From assembly GCF_017352155.2 (NCBI RefSeq), contig NZ_CP071462.1, forward strand, positions 3,596,001 through 3,660,000: a DNA stretch of 64,000 bases. Direction: 5' to 3'. The notes below the pieces were generated by a model. The model was not told the DNA's origin. It searched no databases and was given only the letters and a program-made list of their open reading frames with translations. Below are positions 35,184-43,706 of this stretch, piece by piece; the first letter of the stretch is position 1, and each line of letters starts with the position of its first letter. The stretch comes from Haloterrigena alkaliphila. GTDB taxonomy: Archaea; Halobacteriota; Halobacteria; Halobacteriales; Natrialbaceae. A program made the translations under genes and the position numbers.

Positions 35184-35759
35184 ATGTTACTCACCGTCTC
35201 CGGCCCGCCGGGAAGCGGGAAGAGTACGACAGCGGAGTTACTCGCCGAGCGGTTCGGCCTCGAGCACGTCAGCGGCGGCGACATCTTTCGCGAACTCGCC
35301 GACGAGCGCGGCTACACGCCCCTCGAGTTCAACAAACTCGCGGAGGAGAACGACCAGATCGACCGCGACCTCGATCGCCGACTCCGCGAGATCGCCCGCG
35401 AGGGGGACGACCTCGTGCTCGAGTCCCGACTCGCGGGCTGGCTGGCCGGCGACGAGGCGGACTTCCGGTTCTGGCTGGACGCCCCGCCGCGAGTGCGCGG
35501 AGAGCGTATCGCCGAGCGCGAGGGGAAGGACCCCGAGCGAGCGACCGAGGAGACGAAAGCCCGGGAGGCCAGCGAGGCCAAACGCTATCAGGAGTACTAC
35601 GGGATCGACATCCAGAACCTGACGATCTACGATCTGTCGGTGAACACGGCCCGCTGGGAGCCCGACGCCGTCCTGGACATGCTCGTCACCGCCGTCGAGA
35701 CCTACGACGCCGCGGGCGACGAGGGACAGGCGTTCGTCGACCTCGAGTACGAGTTCTGA
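35184..35759 (+). CDS. cmk: Cytidylate kinase
   Basis: A 191-residue archaeal CMP kinase (CMP/dCMP + ATP). It shows the P-loop [20 protein letters not shown], then [26 protein letters not shown] and the lid [20 protein letters not shown]. Length fits the short archaeal form. It starts 64 bases after the DUF106 gene and ends 4 bases before cbf5, so the two are probably co-transcribed. Confidence 0.95.
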   Translation: MLLTVSGPPGSGKSTTAELLAERFGLEHVSGGDIFRELADERGYTPLEFNKLAEENDQIDRDLDRRLREIAREGDDLVLESRLAGWLAGDEADFRFWLDAPPRVRGERIAEREGKDPERATEETKAREASEAKRYQEYYGIDIQNLTIYDLSVNTARWEPDAVLDMLVTAVETYDAAGDEGQAFVDLEYEF

Positions 35760-35763
35760 GCCG

Positions 35764-36678
35764 ATGAGTCAGCGTCCTCGCCTCCGCGGCCCGCCCGACG
35801 AGCGCACCCCCGCGGAACTGCTCACCTTCGGCGTCGTCACCCTCGACAAGCCCCCCGGCCCCTCCTCGCACCAGGTCAGCGGCTGGTTGCGCGACGCCGT
35901 CGACGAGACGCTCGCCGCCCGCGACGCGGGGGCGACGATCGATCGGGCGGCCCACGCCGGGACGCTCGACCCCAAGGTGACCGGCTGTCTCCCCGTCATG
36001 CTCGGCGACGCGACGCGACTCGCGCAGGTCTTCCTCGAGGGTCCCAAGGAGTACGTCGCCGTCCTCGAGTGTCACGGCCCGGTGCCCGGAGACGTCGAGT
36101 CGGTCGTCGCCGAGTTCGAGGGCCCGATCTACCAGAAACCGCCCCGCAAGAGCGCGGTGGCGCGTCGCCTCCGCGTACGCGAGATCTACGACCTCGAGGT
36201 CCTCGAGGCGGCCGAGCGGCAGGTCCTCCTGCGCATTCGCTGCGAGAGCGGCACCTACGTCCGCAAGCTCTGTCACGATCTGGGGCTGGCACTGGGCACG
36301 GGCGGTCACATGGGCCACCTACGCCGGACCGCGACGGCGCCGTTCGACGACCGCGAGCTGTCCTCGGCTTACGAGTTCCTCGACGCGCTGGCGTTCTGGC
36401 GCGAGGACGACGATCCCGACCCGCTCCGCGAGGTCGTCGCCCCCGCCGAACGGATCCTCGAGGGGATCCCGAGCGTCCTGATCGCCGAGAGCGCCGCCCG
36501 CGAGGTCGCGAACGGCGCCCCGGTGTACGCGCCGGGCGTCCTCGAGGTCGACGACGAGGCGAGCGCCGGCGACCTCGTGGCCTGTTTCACGCCCAACGGG
36601 GCGGCGGTGTGTCTCGGCGAGTTCGTCGACGATCCGAAACGTGACGTGGTGGTCGACCTCGAGCGCGTGCTGGTCTGA
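35764..36678 (+). CDS. cbf5: RNA-guided pseudouridine synthase Cbf5 (TruB family)
   Basis: A 304-residue Cbf5, catalytic subunit of the H/ACA ribonucleoprotein and also able to make tRNA psi55. It shows the TruB catalytic motif with the conserved Asp (HAGTLDPKVTGCLPVMLGDA), YQKPPRKSAVARRLRVREIY, and RCESGTYVRKLCHDLG. A C-terminal PUA domain (about 225-304, GIPSVLIAESAAREVANGAP, YAPGVLEVD) marks the archaeal type. ATG 35764 follows cmk by 4 bases. Confidence 0.93.
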   Translation: MSQRPRLRGPPDERTPAELLTFGVVTLDKPPGPSSHQVSGWLRDAVDETLAARDAGATIDRAAHAGTLDPKVTGCLPVMLGDATRLAQVFLEGPKEYVAVLECHGPVPGDVESVVAEFEGPIYQKPPRKSAVARRLRVREIYDLEVLEAAERQVLLRIRCESGTYVRKLCHDLGLALGTGGHMGHLRRTATAPFDDRELSSAYEFLDALAFWREDDDPDPLREVVAPAERILEGIPSVLIAESAAREVANGAPVYAPGVLEVDDEASAGDLVACFTPNGAAVCLGEFVDDPKRDVVVDLERVLV

Positions 36679-36708
36679 GTCGGTCTGGTGGTTTCGAGGC
36701 CTGGGGCG

Positions 36709-36771
36709 ATCGTCAGCGGTTGACTTACAATCGACAGCGGCTGACTCACGATCGACGCCAGTCGTCTCGCG
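36709..36771. repeat. Three imperfect 21-bp tandem repeats
   Basis: Units run 36709-36729, 36730-36750 and 36751-36771, each starting atcg(t/a)c, with units 1 and 2 sharing cagcgg-tgact and unit 3 diverging; a partial fourth follows. It lies in the spacer between cbf5 and the convergent amidohydrolase. No function is evident. Confidence 0.5.
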
Positions 36772-36877
36772 ATCGACTCGAGACCGTGGATACGTGATCG
36801 TCGAACACCTCGACATCGGCATCAGCATCGGCATCGGCTTTGACCTCGGTTTGCTCGACGAACTCGGACTGCGCTCC

Positions 36878-38188
36878 CTACGTTTTCGGCGTCGCGTTCA
36901 GTTCGGTGGCGTACTCACGCGCTCGCTCGCGGACGGCTGCAGCGTCGATACCGACGTGTTCGCCGCCGTCGTACAGGACCTCACCGTCGACCATCGTGAG
37001 CTCGACGTCGTCACCGTGTGCAGCGTAGACGAGATGAGAGAACACGTCGTTGACCGGCGTCGCGCGTGTTACGTCGGTCGTCAGTCCGACGATGTCGGCG
37101 TTCCATCCCTCGCGGAGTTCACCGAGACGCTCGAATCCGGCAGCCTCCGCGCCGTTTCGCGTCGCCATCTCGAACACCGTTTCCGCGGCCGTCGTCGTCG
37201 GATCGAGGGTCTCCACCTTCTGGAGAAGGCTCGCCTGTCGCATCTCGGTGAACGCATCGAGCGTGTTGTTGCACGGCGGCCCGTCGTTCCCGAGTGCGAC
37301 GTTGATACCGCGTTCGAGGTAGTCGACGACTGGTGCGATACCCGAGGCGAGCTTCATGTTCGACGACGGACAGTGACACACGTGCGTCCCGGACTCCGCG
37401 AGGAGTTCGCGCTCGGCTTCGTCGGTCCAGACGCAGTGTGCGAGGACGACGTCATCGCCCGTGAGGCCGACTTCGTCGAGCCAGTGGATATTTCGCATCC
37501 CCGTCTCCGTCTCGACGGCCGTGATCTCGTCGCGGTTCTCGCTCGCGTGCGTGTGGATACGCACGCCGTCGTACGCGTCCGCGAGGTCACGACACCCGCG
37601 GAGACACGCCTCGGTACAACTCACCGCAAACCGCGGGGTGACGGCGTACTGAATGCGGCCGTCGTTCACGTCGTGATACTCCCGAATGAGTGCCTCCGTT
37701 TCGTCGAGCGCGGTCTGCGTCTCCTGCTGCAGCCCCGACGGGGAGTCCTTGTCCATCAGCACCTTCCCGAGGCGGCCGCGGATCCCGACGTCGATGGCCG
37801 CGTCGAACGCCGCGTCGGCGTGGTGGACCGAGAGATGATCGATGACCGTGGTCGTTCCGGACTCGAGACACTCGAGGTAGCCGAGTTTTGCCGCGGTGTG
37901 CATCACGTCGGCATCCATCTCGGCTTCCATCGGGAGCACGTAATCGAACAGCCAGGTGAGCAACGCAGTGTCGTCGGCGACGCCGCGGCCGAGCGACTGC
38001 ACGGAGTGAACGTGCCCGCCGACCAGCCCCGGAAGGAGAAGATCGTACTCCCGACGCTCGTGGTCGGGGTACTGCTCGAGGAGGTCGGGACGGTCACCGA
38101 CGGCGACGATCGAATCGCCCGCGGTGACGACCGCCCCCTCCTCGATAGTCGTCCCGGCATCGACGACGACGGTGCCCGAAAGGAGCAT
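36878..38188 (-). CDS. Amidohydrolase, nucleoside deaminase family (MTA/SAH or 5'-deoxyadenosine deaminase type)
   Basis: A 436-residue metal-dependent TIM-barrel deaminase. Metal and catalytic motifs: GGHVHSVQSL (HxH), DHLSVHH, IHTHASENRDEI, LAHCVW and ALGNDGPPCNNTLDAFTEM. The SSNMKLASGIAPV segment is common in the ATZ/TRZ, SsnA and MTA/SAH deaminase group, which removes an amino group from adenosine- or guanine-like substrates. The usual HTH is HVH here. The start ATG 38188 gives MLLSGTVVVDAG. It stands alone, convergent with cbf5. Exact substrate is uncertain. Confidence 0.82.
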   Translation of the reverse strand: MLLSGTVVVDAGTTIEEGAVVTAGDSIVAVGDRPDLLEQYPDHERREYDLLLPGLVGGHVHSVQSLGRGVADDTALLTWLFDYVLPMEAEMDADVMHTAAKLGYLECLESGTTTVIDHLSVHHADAAFDAAIDVGIRGRLGKVLMDKDSPSGLQQETQTALDETEALIREYHDVNDGRIQYAVTPRFAVSCTEACLRGCRDLADAYDGVRIHTHASENRDEITAVETETGMRNIHWLDEVGLTGDDVVLAHCVWTDEAERELLAESGTHVCHCPSSNMKLASGIAPVVDYLERGINVALGNDGPPCNNTLDAFTEMRQASLLQKVETLDPTTTAAETVFEMATRNGAEAAGFERLGELREGWNADIVGLTTDVTRATPVNDVFSHLVYAAHGDDVELTMVDGEVLYDGGEHVGIDAAAVRERAREYATELNATPKT

Positions 38189-38444
38189 ACGAACGGGTGA
38201 TTGCGGTCCCGGAAATAGCTTCCTTTCCCCATTTCACCGTCATTCACGGCCTCGCTCGAGGAGAATTGGCTACACAAGATTAGAATCGCCAGTCGGTGGA
38301 CGGAATTCGCTGGTTCGTTTGCGCGTGAATTGACGTGTGACTCGAGCACTACTGGCGCTGAGTGGAGTTTTTTCGGTAAGAGTTTAGAACTGCTCTGGTG
38401 GAAAACGACACCCTTAAACAGCAGACGGTCGTCGATTCACGTGC

Positions 38445-38515
38445 GGGACCGTGGGGTAGTGGTATCCTCTGCGGATGGGGTCCGTAGGACCCGAGTTCAA
38501 TTCTCGGCGGTCCCA
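38445..38515 (+). tRNA. tRNA-Pro (GGG)
   Basis: A 71-nt cloverleaf including discriminator A. Acceptor GGGACCG pairs with CGGTCCC; anticodon stem TGCGG/CCGTA encloses ATGGGGT with anticodon GGG; T-arm CCGAG-TTCAATT-CTCGG. CCA is not encoded and no intron is present. A TATA-like cttaaaca stretch lies about 30 bases upstream. I found no displaced copy of its 3' end in the window. Confidence 0.95.
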
Positions 38516-38636
38516 CTCGAAATTTTCCAAGAGTTCAACTCTTAGCCGCTCGCACCCTCGAGACTGTCGAAAATCCAGTTCTCGGGTTCGAGATATTACC
38601 AGTTAGCGGACAGACCGTCCGGGGGTGGTCGGCGTG

Positions 38637-38990
38637 ATGGTCGCTCCGTGGCCGTCTGTCAGCAGTGAGTCGACCTGCCGTCACTGCAGAGAACACGTTT
38701 CGGACCAGTTCTGCCGGGTGTACGGCGATAACCGTGATCGAGCGCATCGCTGTTCCGAATGCGACTCCTACCGACGTCTGACCCGTGGGTCCGCTGCGGG
38801 GCTCGACGTCCCGATTCCCACCCAGAGACGTCGCCCGGCCGGCACGGTGGTGAGGCCGATGTGTGAGGTGTTCGTTCCGGCGAGCAGGTTATACGACGTC
38901 GAAAGTCGTACGCCCATCGCCCATCCGGCCCATCAAGCAACCGACGTCGATGTTCGCCGCGCTCTCGAGAGTCGAGGTGAATCGGCGTGA
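38637..38990 (+). CDS. Small zinc-ribbon haloarchaeal protein (DUF7563-like)
   Basis: A 117-residue protein with a four-Cys zinc ribbon in its N-terminal third: CRHCREHVSDQFCRVYGDNR then HRCSECDSYRRL. The rest is polar and basic without known motifs. Such proteins are common in haloarchaea, often near mobile DNA or pilin genes. ATG 38637 is preferred to the GTG 12 bases earlier. The stop overlaps the next frame by 4 bases (GTGA), so the two may be coupled. Function unknown. Confidence 0.65.
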   Translation: MVAPWPSVSSESTCRHCREHVSDQFCRVYGDNRDRAHRCSECDSYRRLTRGSAAGLDVPIPTQRRRPAGTVVRPMCEVFVPASRLYDVESRTPIAHPAHQATDVDVRRALESRGESA

Positions 38991-39268
38991 GCGTCGACAA
39001 CGATCGCGAATACCTCAGTGATCGGACTCCGATATCGGACAAGTGTCGAAATTCGATTGGACAAATTGATAAATATTTTGCGTTATCTATTGACGGACTT
39101 AAGTTGAGTGACTACGGTTACCACCTAAAAGAGAACCTGATAGCCGGGCTATGTAGTTGTGGTACCCCTCTATACACCTTTGAAGGTGAACTTCTAATTA
39201 CAGACTATTCTATAAATATACTTCTGATGGATACCAGTACAACGATACGCCAAAAAATGACCTCTTAG
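38987..39268 (+). CDS. AT-rich hypothetical protein
   Basis: A 93-residue frame starting at GTG 38987, overlapping the zinc-ribbon gene by 4 bases. The DNA from about 39045 to 39270 is far richer in A and T than its neighbours, and codon use is correspondingly atypical (many AAA, ATA, TTT). The protein has a Cys pair (GLCSCGTP) and no recognised domain. It is convergent with the pilin gene. It may be a transferred gene or a decayed remnant; I cannot tell which. Confidence 0.4.
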   Translation: MSVDNDREYLSDRTPISDKCRNSIGQIDKYFALSIDGLKLSDYGYHLKENLIAGLCSCGTPLYTFEGELLITDYSINILLMDTSTTIRQKMTS

Positions 39269-39284
39269 TTATTTTTAGGAACTC

Positions 39285-39824
39285 TTACGGAGCCGTGAGT
39301 TCCTTCTCGGCGAATGTCGTATCAGATTGCGTGTGGACAAGGTGGATGGAGAACTTGTCACCAGACGATAGTTCGTCACCGATATCATTACCAGAGACAC
39401 CGGAGACAATCGTTAGTTGTGCACCTCCACCGAATACGTCATCACCACTTGGCGATGAACCATCCAGCAGGACTTCGTCGCTACTCGGGCTCCAATCAGT
39501 GTTGTCAAACGTCCGGATGTTCTGGCCGTCAGGTCCACGAACGATAACTTCTAAATTAGCCATCTCAACGGAGTCACCACTCGTGTGAGTAACATAGGCT
39601 AATTCATTGGCGTTCGAATCGTTCCACCCTGAGTTAGTACTGGCGTCCGTAGCGGTTTGTGGGCCAGTATTACCCATGTCGTCGCCCATGTCCAGCACGA
39701 ACGCCGCGATGACTGCTGCGAGAATGACCGTGATGGCCACCATTAGGATGACGCCGATGACGGGCGATACGGCCCGTTCCTCTTCGCTTCCGATCAGCTT
39801 GTTTCTGTATTTGTGTAGGTCCAT
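39285..39824 (-). CDS. Type IV pilin (DUF1628 N-terminal domain)
   Basis: A 179-residue archaeal type IV pilin. The class III signal is plain: [20 protein letters not shown], then the hydrophobic helix [20 protein letters not shown]. PibD would cleave just before the helix region, after the charged stretch, and the rest (beta-rich, Ser/Asp/Asn-rich) would be the exposed head. I chose ATG 39824 for the usual MDLHKY start; ATG 39845 would add seven residues. No pilus motor genes are nearby, so it must use a machine encoded elsewhere. Confidence 0.92.
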   Translation of the reverse strand: MDLHKYRNKLIGSEEERAVSPVIGVILMVAITVILAAVIAAFVLDMGDDMGNTGPQTATDASTNSGWNDSNANELAYVTHTSGDSVEMANLEVIVRGPDGQNIRTFDNTDWSPSSDEVLLDGSSPSGDDVFGGGAQLTIVSGVSGNDIGDELSSGDKFSIHLVHTQSDTTFAEKELTAP

Positions 39825-41082
39825 AGTTGCGTTGTCTGTTTTCACGCACCCGTGAACGGTGGGAAGGCTTATCTCGGGCGGCGCGGAACCGACCCAGTGG
39901 CGCTCGAGGGGGATTGGGAACCGATCCTCGGCGTCGCCTTCTGCCGTCGTCCGGTGCTGATAGCAACCAGCGAATCCAGCCTATATATAATTAATCCATA
40001 GTATGACTGTTGGTGTTTCCAGATAGCCACGAATCGGTTTCAGTCGTGATAATCAAGGGGTTGCAGAGGGGTTACAGCACACCCTTGAACCCGCACTGTC
40101 GGGCGATTTCGAGGGGTTCGGAACTTCTCGATAAAGGTTGTGGCCGCGACCTCGAGCGGCGTCGAATCCCGAATCGGTCCGGCGAACGACCCCCGAATTC
40201 TCGCGCGCGCTTCGAACCTCGAGCGATTCCGGTCGAGTCTCGAGTTCGAGTACGGGATCGATCGCTCGATTCGTGTCTCGAATCCGAGTGACTCGCTGTC
40301 ACGGATCGCCGGGCGCCGCTCGTCGATGTTGGTGGCCCCCTTCGGTGGGGCTACTCGAATGCTGTCTGATCGATACGCACGCGAATGCGACTAAGCGGAA
40401 AGAAGATGAAGACCAGTGTCCCGCCGACCAGATGGAACGGGAAGGGCAGTGTCCTGCTATCGTGGCAACAGGGAGACGCCACGCCCTCCCCAACCGATTC
40501 GCTCACTCCTTGGCTCACGGCTTCGCCGTTCGCCTTTCCGCGGCGCGTAGCGCCGCGCGTCCGTCGTTCGCTCATCCCTCGCGCAGATTCGTGTCGGACT
40601 CGTTGTTCACTCGCCGCGACACAGCGCGCGCCACCGCACGGTTGTACAGTACGACGCCGAACCACGCTCGAGTTCACCGTAACGGTCCGACTCGTGACGC
40701 GCAGCACTACTCGAGTCACGACTCGTCGCTCGAGGATTCCGTAAAACGGGTGGAAGTACCCATCGGCACGATCTGACCAGCTATTCGATTGGGCACTCCA
40801 CGCGGTTCGATCCCGGAACGCGGTCCACGGTATCGTCACCGGGATCATTTAGCGGGATGACATTTTGTCTAATAATTCTTTCGATTCCGCGTGAGAGTTT
40901 GGAAAACTCGCCGACGGCGAGGCCGTGGGCCGCCGTCGGTCCGGCGCGACGCGTTTGCTCGGTGTCGAGCTGGCCCCACCGTGGATCGCAGCGAGCGAGA
41001 ACGGTTGCTCGAGACGAGCCACTCGATCGGCAAGTAGATTCAAGCCCGCCCGCTCACAGGGTAGTCGATAGGTATCGGTTCC
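39825..41082. other. Gene-poor region with degenerate GC palindromes
   Basis: About 1.25 kb without a convincing gene. Near 39983-40000 there is an AT-rich tatatataattaatcc. At 40323-40348 a ggcccccttcggtggggctac hairpin follows, on the minus strand, a frame ending FFPLSRIRVRIDQTAFE that could be the remains of a gene. From 40480 to 40600 the DNA is full of short palindromes (cggcttcgccg, gcgcgtagcgc) like those at the left end of the window. Long frames here have Arg/Ser-rich products and look spurious. Confidence 0.5.
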
Positions 41083-41547
41083 ATGGACAACCCACTCGCC
41101 GCCCCCGCGGATCGCGCGATCAACCCGGTTCTGGGGGTCCTCCTCGTCGTCGGACTGACCGTCGTCTGTTCCGCGGCGCTGGGGACGGTCCTCATCGGCG
41201 GGGGGGACGACGCCGAGCGCGCGCCGGTCGTCGACGCGACGGTCGAGGTCGAGCGGGTCGTCCAGCACGGATCGGACGGTTTCGTCACCCTCGGCGTGAC
41301 CGCGCTGGACGACGCCGACTTCGTCACGGTGACGGCGACGACCACCGACGGGACGCCGGCCATCGCCAACGGTACTCCGAACGGGACCGCGGAACTGACC
41401 GAACGCCGCGACGCCGTGGGTGACTCCGTGACCATCCGCGAGGCCGTCGATCCGGATCAGCCGCGGGACGTCGAACTCCGCCTCGTCGCCGTCGCCCACC
41501 ACGGCGACCGCGAGGCCGTCGTCCTCGACCGGACGGTGATCGTCTGA
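41083..41547 (+). CDS. Pilin-like protein (DUF1628-type N-terminus)
   Basis: A 154-residue protein with a pilin-like start, ADRAINPVLGVLLVVGLTVV then CSAALGTVLIGGG, followed by a ~110-residue extracellular beta domain (VVDATVEVERVVQHGSDGFV and VRLRLVAVA-like strands at the end). It resembles haloarchaeal type IV pilin N-terminal domain proteins, though weaker than the pilin at 39285. Its stop shares a base with the next gene (TGATG), so the two form a unit. Confidence 0.75.
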   Translation: MDNPLAAPADRAINPVLGVLLVVGLTVVCSAALGTVLIGGGDDAERAPVVDATVEVERVVQHGSDGFVTLGVTALDDADFVTVTATTTDGTPAIANGTPNGTAELTERRDAVGDSVTIREAVDPDQPRDVELRLVAVAHHGDREAVVLDRTVIV

Positions 41548-41801
41548 TGTTCGGTCTCGACGACCACCTTCCGCCGCGGCTCACGAAGACGGCCCTCTAC
41601 CGCGTGGTCGGCCTAGGCCTGCGGTGCTACGTCGCCGCGGTCGTCGTCGTCGGTTGCTACAGCCTCCTCTGGACGCTCGAGGTCGCCGGCGTCGTCCCGG
41701 ACGCGTGGCTCTCGGTGATCTGGATCGCCATCGCCGTAATGGGGTGTCTGTTTCTCGTGCTACTCGTCCCGCTGTTCTACGTGTCGCGATCGACGCGATA
41801 A
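41547..41801 (+). CDS. Two-helix membrane protein coupled to the pilin-like gene
   Basis: An 84-residue protein with two hydrophobic segments (about 28-48 and 56-78), start FGLDDHLPPRLTKTALYRVV. It overlaps the pilin-like gene by one base and is surely co-translated. I recognise no family. Pairing suggests that it helps anchor or export the pilin-like partner, but this is only positional inference. Confidence 0.6.
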   Translation: MFGLDDHLPPRLTKTALYRVVGLGLRCYVAAVVVVGCYSLLWTLEVAGVVPDAWLSVIWIAIAVMGCLFLVLLVPLFYVSRSTR

Positions 41802-41827
41802 CGGTGTTCGGTGGGACTCGGCGGCGA

Positions 41828-42058
41828 CTACGCCGGCGGATGCCGCCGTTTGTCGTCGCTATCGGGTCCGCGATCGGCGATCTCGCTCCCCCCTGCGTCG
41901 GACTCGGAATCGCCGAGCACCGTGAACGATTCTCCCCCACAGGAACACGTGGTTCCCGTTCCGATCGGCCGAATCGATCCGTCCGACAGGATCCGCACCG
42001 CGAGGGCGCTCTGGCACTGTCGACAGATCGCGACCGACCGTTCTCCCTTCACGGGCAT
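41828..42058 (-). CDS. Small zinc-ribbon protein
   Basis: A 76-residue protein whose first half has two Cys pairs (CRQCQSALAVRILSDGSIRP and then TTCSCGGESF), a zinc-ribbon pattern, and whose second half is a hydrophilic acidic tail. Start ATG 42058 gives MPVKGERSVAI; ATG 42073 adds five residues. A TATA-like stretch on the minus strand (around 42078-42090) fits. Similar small proteins are widespread in haloarchaea with no assigned function. Confidence 0.65.
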   Translation of the reverse strand: MPVKGERSVAICRQCQSALAVRILSDGSIRPIGTGTTCSCGGESFTVLGDSESDAGGSEIADRGPDSDDKRRHPPA

Positions 42059-42239
42059 ACCACCCCGTATCATACTGTATTATTTCAAGATTTTGAATAT
42101 GAACGCACTAGTCACTCTGTTGAAACTGTTCGGACGATCGAGTACGGTGGTCTCCGGCCGGCCGTCGGAGCGCCCCGCGACGGCCCCACCCGCGGGCCGA
42201 TCGGCGGCTTTAGGACGCCGGCTCCCCCAGGGTCGCGAT

Positions 42240-43055
42240 ATGACGGTGGTCCTCGCCGGGGTCGGCGCCGATAGCACGAATTTCGGGGCGCTGGCCCCGC
42301 TGTACGACGACGGCCGGTTCGAGTACGTGCCGATCCCCGAGAAGACCCGCGAGACCGACGAGAGCGAGACCCTCGGCTCGTGGTCCCTGCGGGCGAGCGA
42401 CGGCACCGCCGCGGACCTCACGACGCGAATCAAGCCCCGACCGATCGGCGACGCCGACCGGACCGTCACCGGCGACGCCCTCGAGTCCTGGCCGGTCCAC
42501 CGCGATCCGAACTTCGAGGCGCTGACCTACGGCGAACACCGGACCAGCGGCTACGTCGCTCGGCTCCGATCCCTCGAGGCGGGCGACGTCGTCGGCTTCT
42601 ACGCCGGACTGCGCCGTCCCGATGGCGATCGCGCGCACCGCTACCTGATCGGCTACGTCACCGTCGACCGCGTCGACGTCGTCAGGCCCGAGCTGCCCTG
42701 GAACGAGCGCGAAGCGATCCTCGAGGCCCATCCCGACAACGCACACACAAAGCGTGCTCGCGGTGGTGAACTCTACCTCGAGAAACCGGTAGTCCTGATC
42801 GACGGCCGCGAACCGGGAGGGCTATTCGACCGCCACCCGATCCGACTGAGCGACTACTACGTCAAACCGGGCAACGAACGCGCGCAGTACTACCTGCGAG
42901 AAGCGATCGCGACCGACTGGGACGTCCGCGCGGGCGGCGAGAACATGATGTACAAGCCGGCCTACCGCTGCGGGCTCTCGGGCGAGGCGTTTCGCCGGCG
43001 CGTCGGCCCGCTGACGGAACGCACGACCGATCACGCGGCGATTACCGCCGGGTGA
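42240..43055 (+). CDS. Nmad3-type protein (putative nucleotide-modification-associated)
   Basis: A 271-residue protein matching the Nmad3 domain, first predicted from phage and bacterial loci linked to modified nucleotides. Recognisable parts are the start TVVLAGVGADSTNFGALAPL then YDDGRFEYVPIPE, LTYGEHRTSGYVARLRSLEA, GDVVGFYAGLRR and the last NMMYKPAYRCGLSGEAFRRR. It has no membrane segment and no recognised catalytic motif. I chose ATG 42240; the open frame continues upstream but lacks similarity there. There is no restriction or phage gene beside it. Biochemical activity is unknown. Confidence 0.7.
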   Translation: MTVVLAGVGADSTNFGALAPLYDDGRFEYVPIPEKTRETDESETLGSWSLRASDGTAADLTTRIKPRPIGDADRTVTGDALESWPVHRDPNFEALTYGEHRTSGYVARLRSLEAGDVVGFYAGLRRPDGDRAHRYLIGYVTVDRVDVVRPELPWNEREAILEAHPDNAHTKRARGGELYLEKPVVLIDGREPGGLFDRHPIRLSDYYVKPGNERAQYYLREAIATDWDVRAGGENMMYKPAYRCGLSGEAFRRRVGPLTERTTDHAAITAG

Positions 43056-43082
43056 GCCGGCCAGTCGCCGTCGCGGCCGCGC

Positions 43083-43469
43083 TCAGTTACTGATCGACCG
43101 CGGATTGACCGGGAGCTCGAGGTCTGCGACGTACGGCTCGAGGTCGTCGAAGTTTGGCCCCCGTTCGATCTCGTCGGTCGCGGGGTCGTAGTCGACCACG
43201 TCGTGACGATCCAGTCGCGGGAGGTGATCATGGACAAGCCGGACGGCGATCGATCGGCGTCCATCCTCGCGCGGTTCGGCACCGGTCTCACTTTTGCACG
43301 CGGCGATCCCCTCGGCGGCCGCATCAGTCGTCGTCTCCTCGACGGCGCTGAGGTGCCAGAGGAGGTATTCGCGGCTCTCGTCGGCGAGCAGTGAGTAGAC
43401 CGTTTCCCGCTCGAGTGCGTTAGGATGAGTCCCCATGGCTGATTTGTCATTCGGCGCTTCCGTTACCAT
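43083..43469 (-). CDS. Haloarchaeal winged-helix regulator (DUF7344-like)
   Basis: A 128-residue protein with the pattern of small haloarchaeal wHTH proteins: ALERETVYSLLADESREYLL (first helix pair), IAVRLVHDHLPRLDRHDVVD and YDPATDEIERGPNFDDLEPY (wing and end). These probably bind DNA. The start may be ATG 43469 or the in-frame ATG of MGTHPNALER (43436). It lies between Nmad3 (convergent) and the acyltransferase (divergent). Target genes unknown. Confidence 0.68.
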   Translation of the reverse strand: MVTEAPNDKSAMGTHPNALERETVYSLLADESREYLLWHLSAVEETTTDAAAEGIAACKSETGAEPREDGRRSIAVRLVHDHLPRLDRHDVVDYDPATDEIERGPNFDDLEPYVADLELPVNPRSISN

Positions 43470-43706
43470 AATTTGGCCTAACTGGTTGGGTAGGTCTCCC
43501 TTGGGTTCGAAGTCCGGACGATACTAGTCTCGAGAACGTTACGAACGATAGACTGTGCGACGGACCAATTTTCGCCGCGAACCGATCGACGACCACGACG
43601 GTATCGACGGCCCGCCAGCGAGTGGTGGCGGTCGACGACGGTTCGACGACGAGTCGAGTCCCTCCGACCGTGCGGTTTCTTGTAGTGAGAGCGTCTACCC
43701 CCGCCA

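Noticed and set aside
38445-38990. tRNA-Pro as an attachment site for a mobile element
   Set aside because: I looked for a second copy of its 3' end (ttcaattctcggcggtccca) downstream and found none within the window.
40351-40848. A 165-codon minus-strand frame in the gene-poor region
   Set aside because: Arg/Thr/Ser-rich and full of palindrome-derived repeats. Only its last ~35 residues look protein-like, so I list the area as a possible remnant, not a gene.
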